Shown piece after piece: positions 59,503 through 64,000 of a DNA stretch of 64,000 nt (the stretch's first letter is position 1; each line of letters begins with the position of its first letter). The position numbers and the translations under genes are program-made. The notes beneath the pieces are model-generated. The model was not told where the DNA came from. It searched no databases and worked only from the letters and a program-made list of their open reading frames with translations. Source of the DNA: Methylococcales bacterium (GTDB taxonomy: Bacteria; Pseudomonadota; Gammaproteobacteria; Methylococcales; Methylomonadaceae); the NCBI GenBank assembly GCA_028712795.1, contig JAQTPT010000012.1, positions 1-64,000 on the forward strand, written 5' to 3'.

Positions 59503-61266
59503 TTAATGGCTGCCGGCTAATTCCAGCAGTCGATCAACTCCCACGGGTTCTTCCCGTAATAATGGAACTACGGCGTAGCGATGAGCGTGTTGACGAGCAA
59601 CAGCATCAATTTCGCGCAACTCATTTCCTGCCCGTTGACGCAATAATGGCGATTCCACTTGTGTGGCGGCGATACTGTTATTGATTACCCACGCCCAAGG
59701 CTCAATACCGGCACGACGCAGGTCGTTTTGTAAATTGGCGGCTTCCAATACGGGAATGGCTTCCGCCAAGGTGACGATCAGCACTTTAGTTTGTTTGGCA
59801 TCCTGCAATTGCATCATCGGTGTCAGGTAATGCGCACGACTGTCCAATTGCCGGGTAACTTCACGATGATAAGCGCCTGTTGCATCGAGCAGCAGTAAGG
59901 TATGTCCGGTGGGTGCGGTATCCATCACCACAAATTTTCTGCCGGCTTCGCGGATAATCCGCGAAAAAGCCTGGAACACGGCAATTTCCTCGGTACAGGG
60001 CGAACGTAAGTCTTCTTCCAGCAAGGCTCGGCCCTGCTGATCCAACTTTGCGCCTTTGGTTTCTAACACATGTTGGCGATAACGTTCAGTTTCGGCATGA
60101 GGATCGATGCGGCTGACTGTTAAATTGTCTAATGAACCGTCAAGCGTCTCGCTCAAATGCGCCGCAGGGTCAGAGGTGGTCAAATGCACGAGTAGTCCGC
60201 GTTGAGCTAAATTAACCGCTACCGCAGCGGCTAAAGTGGTCTTGCCTACTCCGCCTTTGCCCATCAAGATAACGAGACCGTGACCTTCCTTGGCGATTTC
60301 ATTCACAAGAATGGAGAGGCCCGGTTTTTCAAATGCTATGACAGCATCGGCAGCAATAGGCTCTTGCACCGGCGCATCAACTAACAGTTTGCGAAGAGCA
60401 TCCAACCCGGCTAAATTAAAGGGTTTAAGAAGTACTTCGTCACGCGGCAAGGTTCGCAATACTTCAGGAATAGAATTTAGCGCAGTCCGTTCACGGGTAT
60501 GAATAGCCTCTGCCAGAGAGTCATTGCTGATTTCGCTGACAGGCAATATCGCATTGATTAGCAGGTATTGATTTTGAAAACCGATGGCCGCCAGTTCTTC
60601 ATGAGTACGCGCCACTTCCCGCAACGTGGTTTGCTGAGCGCGGGCCACTAGGATGAGCCGGGTCCGTGTAGCATCAGATAAGGCATCAACAGCCGCTTTA
60701 TATTGTTCTTGCTGCTTTTCAAGACCAGCCAATGGGCCAAGGCATGACGCATCACCTTTGCCTTCTTCAAGAAAACCAGTCCAGGCGCCTGGTAATTGCA
60801 ACAAGCGGATAGTGTGTCCAGTTGGAGCCGTATCGAAAACAATGTGATCGTAACTAGAGGTTAGCGTTGAACCGGTTAATAAAGCAGTGAATTCGTCAAA
60901 GGCTGCAATTTCGGTCGTACAGGCGCCGGACAGTTGTTCTTCTATACCTTTTACTATAGCTTCTGGCAATAGTCCACGGACGGGTCCAACAATGCGATCA
61001 CGGTAGGCCTGGGCGGCGGCTTGTGGATCGATTTCTAAAGCCGCCAAGCCCGGCGCGGCCGGAATTGCGGTGATATGGTTACCAATAGTGATGCCGAAGA
61101 CTTGACCAACATTGGATGCAGGATCAGTGCTGACCAACAAAACCCGATGACCCGAATCCGCTAATTGTATAGCCGTTGCACAAGCGACTGAGGTTTTACC
61201 CACACCCCCTTTACCGGTAAAAAACAGAAAACGCGGCGCTTGATCGAGAAAATTTAGTGTGGACAT
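59503..61266 (-). CDS. arsA: Arsenite-stimulated ATPase ArsA
   Basis: A 587-residue tandem ATPase. The two deviant Walker A loops are GKGGVGKT at 18-25 and at 336-343, each with a DTAPTGH signal downstream. Cysteines 116, 175 and 424 correspond to the metalloid-binding Cys113, 172 and 422 of the E. coli protein. It energises the arsenite exporter and receives arsenite from ArsD. The open frame begins at 61371 inside arsD, but the ATG at 61266 gives the normal start [13 protein letters not shown]. Confidence 0.95.
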   Translation of the reverse strand: MSTLNFLDQAPRFLFFTGKGGVGKTSVACATAIQLADSGHRVLLVSTDPASNVGQVFGITIGNHITAIPAAPGLAALEIDPQAAAQAYRDRIVGPVRGLLPEAIVKGIEEQLSGACTTEIAAFDEFTALLTGSTLTSSYDHIVFDTAPTGHTIRLLQLPGAWTGFLEEGKGDASCLGPLAGLEKQQEQYKAAVDALSDATRTRLILVARAQQTTLREVARTHEELAAIGFQNQYLLINAILPVSEISNDSLAEAIHTRERTALNSIPEVLRTLPRDEVLLKPFNLAGLDALRKLLVDAPVQEPIAADAVIAFEKPGLSILVNEIAKEGHGLVILMGKGGVGKTTLAAAVAVNLAQRGLLVHLTTSDPAAHLSETLDGSLDNLTVSRIDPHAETERYRQHVLETKGAKLDQQGRALLEEDLRSPCTEEIAVFQAFSRIIREAGRKFVVMDTAPTGHTLLLLDATGAYHREVTRQLDSRAHYLTPMMQLQDAKQTKVLIVTLAEAIPVLEAANLQNDLRRAGIEPWAWVINNSIAATQVESPLLRQRAGNELREIDAVARQHAHRYAVVPLLREEPVGVDRLLELAGSH

Positions 61267-61312
61267 GAAAACCTTTAGTGGCAACAGTATGCTTTCAACC
61301 CGGTAAAGATGC

Positions 61313-61669
61313 TCAGCAGCAGCTACTACCGCTACAGCAACCGGATGCGGGATTTTGAGCTGTTTCAGCAATTCCCGCCCAACGCGCTAATTCGGTTCGA
61401 TTCGGATAACGACCGGCCAAAGCGACTTCGCCATCCACCAAAACCAAGGGTAAAGCGTCAGCGCCGGAACGCTCTAAAAACTCTTTAACAACCGTGTTTT
61501 CGGCAAATGCCATCGGTTGCTGAGCCAAATTGAAGCGCTCGATGTCTGCGCCATTTTGCTTGGCCCAATCCACATCGGCGGAAAAACCGACCAACTGTTG
61601 ATCGACTTCCACGCCACAAACACCGGTGCTGCAACATAAAGCAGGATCAAAAACTTGAATTAATGTCAT
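61313..61669 (-). CDS. arsD: Arsenite metallochaperone ArsD
   Basis: A 118-residue protein. Cysteines 12, 13 and 18 (ALCCSTGVCG) are the three that carry arsenite to ArsA. The C-terminal pairs (CCSGSSCC at 111-118) match the vicinal pairs of E. coli ArsD. It also acts as a weak repressor in some systems. It lies 17 bp after arsC and 46 bp before arsA. Confidence 0.95.
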   Translation of the reverse strand: MTLIQVFDPALCCSTGVCGVEVDQQLVGFSADVDWAKQNGADIERFNLAQQPMAFAENTVVKEFLERSGADALPLVLVDGEVALAGRYPNRTELARWAGIAETAQNPASGCCSGSSCC

Positions 61670-61686
61670 ACAAAAATCCTTAACAA

Positions 61687-62166
61687 TCAGGGAAACAAGG
61701 TGCCGATACGATCCAGCTCAGCCTTCAAGCGGTCGCGGTCGTTCTTCAATTCATCCAATGGCAACGCCAGGAATTGTTCAATGCGATGGCGAAGAATGCG
61801 ATAGGCGACCATAAATTCTGCTCTGATTTCCTCTTCAGTGCCTTCCGCATGAGCGGGATCTTCAACACCCCAATGACTGCGTAAAACTGGACCTAGATAA
61901 GCTGGACAGGTTTCTTTGGCTGCATTGCCACAAACACTTATAACAACGTCCGGGGTCAAGGGCAGATCATTCCAGGATTTGCTGTAATAGCCCTCGGTGG
62001 AAATACCTTCCTGCTCAAGCAAAGCCAAAGCCCGGCCGTTTAATTTGCCTAATGGTTTGCTGCCGGCACTGAGCGCATGCCAACCTTCTGGCGCAAGGTG
62101 ATTGAAAGTGGCTTCACCCATCAAAGACCGGCAGGAATTGCCAGTGCATAAAAATAAGACATTCAT
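61687..62166 (-). CDS. arsC: Arsenate reductase ArsC, thioredoxin-coupled (LMW phosphatase fold)
   Basis: A 159-residue enzyme that reduces arsenate to arsenite. The phosphatase loop is CTGNSCRS (CX5R at 7-13), and cysteines 79 and 87 (SVCGNAAKETC) form the redox relay of the thioredoxin-dependent class. Length is normal plus a short helical tail. It is the first intact structural gene after arsR, with a dead copy of arsC in between. Confidence 0.94.
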   Translation of the reverse strand: MNVLFLCTGNSCRSLMGEATFNHLAPEGWHALSAGSKPLGKLNGRALALLEQEGISTEGYYSKSWNDLPLTPDVVISVCGNAAKETCPAYLGPVLRSHWGVEDPAHAEGTEEEIRAEFMVAYRILRHRIEQFLALPLDELKNDRDRLKAELDRIGTLFP

Positions 62167-62204
62167 AAACGATAAAAAATGTTAAGCGGGGAAATAACGT
62201 TAAA

Positions 62205-62492
62205 AACTATAAAAATGCAGTAAACCGGTTTTAGCCTTTACCCACATTTCCAATATCACGGAGTTGGCGTTCCAATGCCATGCATTCAAGTCATCTAGGC
62301 TATTTCTGAGAGCATAGGACAATGAAATAGCTTCCTGCTCCAAATGCTCAAGAGCACGTGGGTTAACATGACCAGGTGAAAAACTTCCTGCGCAAAACCT
62401 TGAAACCGGCGATTACCCTATTTGTTCAGCAATCCTTCAGCCATAACGCTTCTCGCTGAATTGCAGCTAGTGCATAGAAACAGAACATTCAT
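62205..62492 (-). pseudogene. Decayed second arsC
   Basis: From ATG 62492 the minus strand reads MNVLFLCTSCNSARSVMAEG and LLNK, then TAG at 62418. This is the phosphatase-loop start of an ArsC, with an extra residue in the loop (CTSCNSAR for CTGNSAR). Further on, another frame gives GSFSPGHVNPRALEHLEQEA, the next ArsC block. So at least one stop and one frameshift have killed it. Its sequence is not a copy of the intact arsC beside it (which has GNSCRSLMGEATF), so it was a paralogue of another branch. The rest of the 355-bp gap 62167-62521 shows nothing else. Confidence 0.75.
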
Positions 62493-62521
62493 AAGCAAGA
62501 GTCTCCGGGTCAAAGAAAAAA

Positions 62522-62860
62522 TTAATTGGTATCGCAGCAGGTTATTGCCTTATCGGCATCAAAACAGAGCTCTGGGTTGCCTGTACAGCATTCGGCAGTC
62601 AGATAATCTATCAACGACTGCATTACTGACAGATTCGCTCGATAACGTTGGTAACGTCCCTCTTGAGCCACAATAACCAAGCTGGCGTGGGTCATGGCTT
62701 TGAGATGAAACGACAGGTTGGTTGGCGGCAAGTCCAATTTTGATGCTATTTCACCGGCGACCAATCCTGTGGGCGCATGTTTAACTAGCATTCGAAAAAT
62801 ATCCAGCCGAATGCCGGATGCCAGTGATTCAAAAAGTTTTGTTGCAAGTTGCTTATCCAT
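62522..62860 (-). CDS. arsR: Arsenic-responsive repressor ArsR
   Basis: A 112-residue winged-helix repressor. MDKQLATKLFESLASGIRLDIFRML begins the fold, and LPPTNLSFHLKAMTHASLV is the recognition helix region. There is no CxC in that helix; instead the C-terminus has ECCTGNPELC, the three-cysteine arsenite site of the Acidithiobacillus-type ArsR, plus a further CC near the end. The frame extends to 62947, but ATG 62860 is the normal start. It heads the ars operon and its operator should lie in 62861-62960. Confidence 0.92.
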   Translation of the reverse strand: MDKQLATKLFESLASGIRLDIFRMLVKHAPTGLVAGEIASKLDLPPTNLSFHLKAMTHASLVIVAQEGRYQRYRANLSVMQSLIDYLTAECCTGNPELCFDADKAITCCDTN

Positions 62861-62961
62861 AATTTGACTATACAACAATACTTGAAATATAAAAACAAAA
62901 ATTTGTCTTTTATGAAAAAATATTGTCCGATCAAGACAACTATTCAAGCAAATTGGTCGAT

Positions 62962-63340
62962 ATGGATCAATATCGTGATAAAAAAGTCGAGATTGAACCT
63001 TCAGCCTTTAACTTGGAATAGCCATCAACAAGGAACCTTATCTGCCAAAGCCGCTTTTGATTTTATTGAACGCTTAATAAAATTCGAGGGCACAGTGCAA
63101 GACGTTATTATCGATGTCTTCGCTAATGATGAATCCGTCTCGCTCAGCTATAGCGCCGAAGGCTCGACTCAATACTCCGGTGAAGAAATCAAAGCGCTAT
63201 TGGAAAAACTGCAAGGCGTGATGAAAAGCAGCCAGGTCAGTATCAGTGTTGAAGAAGTTAAATTTCAACGCGGGCAACTATTAATCGACTGGCTGGCGGA
63301 AGTGGCCCGGCAACTTCAACCCGGCGAAGTGCGTAAATGA
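62962..63340 (+). pseudogene. Conserved-looking hypothetical gene with a probable one-base frameshift
   Basis: The ATG at 62962 starts MDQYRDKKVEIEPSAFN and would stop at once after two more codons. A frame shifted by one base carries on with WNSHQQGTLSAKAAFDF and ends QLQPGEVRK at 63340. Dropping one T in AACTTGG (near 63013) would join the two smoothly, so I think this is one gene of about 125 residues with a single-base insertion. An alternative is an intact gene starting at GTG 62975. The function is unknown. It is divergent from arsR. Confidence 0.5.
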
Positions 63341-63495
63341 GTACAGCAATAAAAAAATCGCAACCCTTAAGTTTCGGCTTTGATCAGGAACAAACCGAGC
63401 ACTGCTTTATTGTCACTGTCCCTATTTCAAAAGCAAAAGATGCCAAGGTGCTTATTTCCGAACATTTTCACTGGATAAAACCGGAAAAAGGGTAA
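63337..63495 (+). CDS. Short hypothetical protein, possibly truncated
   Basis: A 52-residue frame whose ATG overlaps the previous stop by 4 nt, which argues it is translated with it. It reads MSTAIKKSQPLSFGFDQEQ and ends HWIKPEKG. After the stop, a different frame gives KKRPPSFNDVDAQLKAILNR and runs into the antitoxin gene, so the true protein may have been longer before a frameshift near 63490. I do not recognise the family. Confidence 0.4.
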   Translation: MSTAIKKSQPLSFGFDQEQTEHCFIVTVPISKAKDAKVLISEHFHWIKPEKG

Positions 63496-63563
63496 GAAAC
63501 GTCCCCCCAGTTTTAATGATGTCGATGCACAATTAAAGGCCATTTTAAACCGCAACACTGTCG

Positions 63564-63842
63564 ATGAAAACCAGCACCATAGCCGAAGCAAAAAATAATC
63601 TGTCCCAATTGATACATCAGCTTGAATCGGATGAGCCAATTCATCTTACCCGTCATGGCAAGCCTGTTGCAGTGATGTTATCAGAAGCCAATTATCAAAA
63701 GCTCACCCATAAAGACAATAGCTTGTATCAAGCCATCCAACAGTGGCGCAGTCAATTGGATGGTGACAGCGCATTGACGGAAACTGAGCTACAAAATATA
63801 CGCGCGGCCAGTCAGGAGCGAGAATTTTCATGGAACGAATAA
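63564..63842 (+). CDS. Phd/YefM-family antitoxin
   Basis: A 92-residue protein. MKTSTIAEAKNNLSQLIHQLESDEPIHLTRHGKPVAVMLS is the characteristic Phd/YefM DNA-binding and dimer fold. The tail (about 60-92) is acidic and would wrap the toxin. It overlaps the following PIN-domain gene by 13 bp. Confidence 0.9.
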   Translation: MKTSTIAEAKNNLSQLIHQLESDEPIHLTRHGKPVAVMLSEANYQKLTHKDNSLYQAIQQWRSQLDGDSALTETELQNIRAASQEREFSWNE

Positions 63843-64000
63843 GCTATTTGCTGGATAGCAATATCCTGTCAGAACCCGCACGATTAAAGCCTGATGACAA
63901 TGTATTACAACAGCTTGCCGACCATGACGGTGACTATGGGACGGCGGCGATAGTCTGGCATGAGCTGGTGTATGGTTGTGAATTACTGGCAGCGTCTAAA
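63830..64000 (+). CDS. PIN-domain toxin (VapC-like), partial at window end
   Basis: The ATG at 63830 opens MERISYLLDSNILSEPARLK, the PIN start with its first catalytic aspartate (LLDSNILSE). AAIVWHELVYGCE has the conserved glutamate region. The frame is open to the last base, so the C-terminus lies outside the window. It pairs with the Phd-type antitoxin before it, a frequent mixed combination. Confidence 0.85.
   Translation, partial: MERISYLLDSNILSEPARLKPDDNVLQQLADHDGDYGTAAIVWHELVYGCELLAASK

Overview
The window is a piece of a gammaproteobacterial chromosome around the replication origin. The order rpmH-rnpA-yidD-yidC-mnmE on one strand and dnaA-dnaN-recF-gyrB on the other, an 800-bp AT-rich gap full of DnaA boxes, and two parS palindromes all say this. 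Neighbourhoods such as nudE-yrfG, trxA-rho and lgt-thyA fit a free-living gammaproteobacterium. A methanotroph of the Methylococcales is possible, but this is only an impression from gene content and base composition.

Layout. (1) 1-10.4 kb: a complete type I-F CRISPR-Cas locus on the minus strand: cas1, cas2-3, csy1, csy2, csy3, cas6f and a 17-repeat array. It is split between cas2-3 and csy1 by a plus-strand DUF1778/GNAT toxin-antitoxin pair and by a tiny inverted two-repeat mini-array. (2) 10.4-15.9 kb: a ferritin-like gene, trpS, a broken YeeE/YedE gene, and what looks like a decayed chromosomal integron (intI remnant, two cassette-like genes, an attC half-site abutting a group II intron remnant). 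(3) 15.9-28.9 kb: mutL, mnmE, yidC/yidD/rnpA/rpmH, dnaA, oriC, dnaN, recF, parS sites, gyrB. (4) 29.0-37.9 kb: a GC-richer type I restriction-modification island, with hsdM interrupted by an in-frame amber codon, hsdS, a broken zeta-type module, a FitAB-like PIN toxin pair, hsdR and a YgjP-like metallopeptidase. (5) 38.1-46.3 kb: a MITE, lgt-thyA-ppa, nudE/yrfG, rhlB, trxA, rho, uppP. (6) 46.6-55.4 kb: an RND tripartite efflux operon, a small potassium channel and a CPA2-type antiporter. (7) 55.7-64 kb: a transketolase-family gene, an arsenic-resistance cluster (arsR, a dead arsC, arsC, arsD, arsA, acr3), two damaged small genes and a Phd/PIN toxin-antitoxin pair cut by the window end.

The most interesting object is the mini-array at 5203-5284. 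Only the parts of its two repeats that would enter one mature crRNA are intact: the 8-nt 5' handle of the first and the hairpin of the second. The 26-nt spacer is 6 nt (one Csy3 unit) shorter than the 32-nt spacers of the main array. Its first 9 nt match, next to a CC PAM, a site at 5140 that directly abuts the -35 box of the csy1 promoter. Over the first 21 positions the mismatches are at 10, 12 and 18, and 12 and 18 are positions that Cascade-type complexes flip out of pairing. This is the signature of a CreR-type RNA through which the Csy complex would repress its own operon. It sits directly upstream of, and in line with, a toxin-antitoxin pair that may guard the locus.
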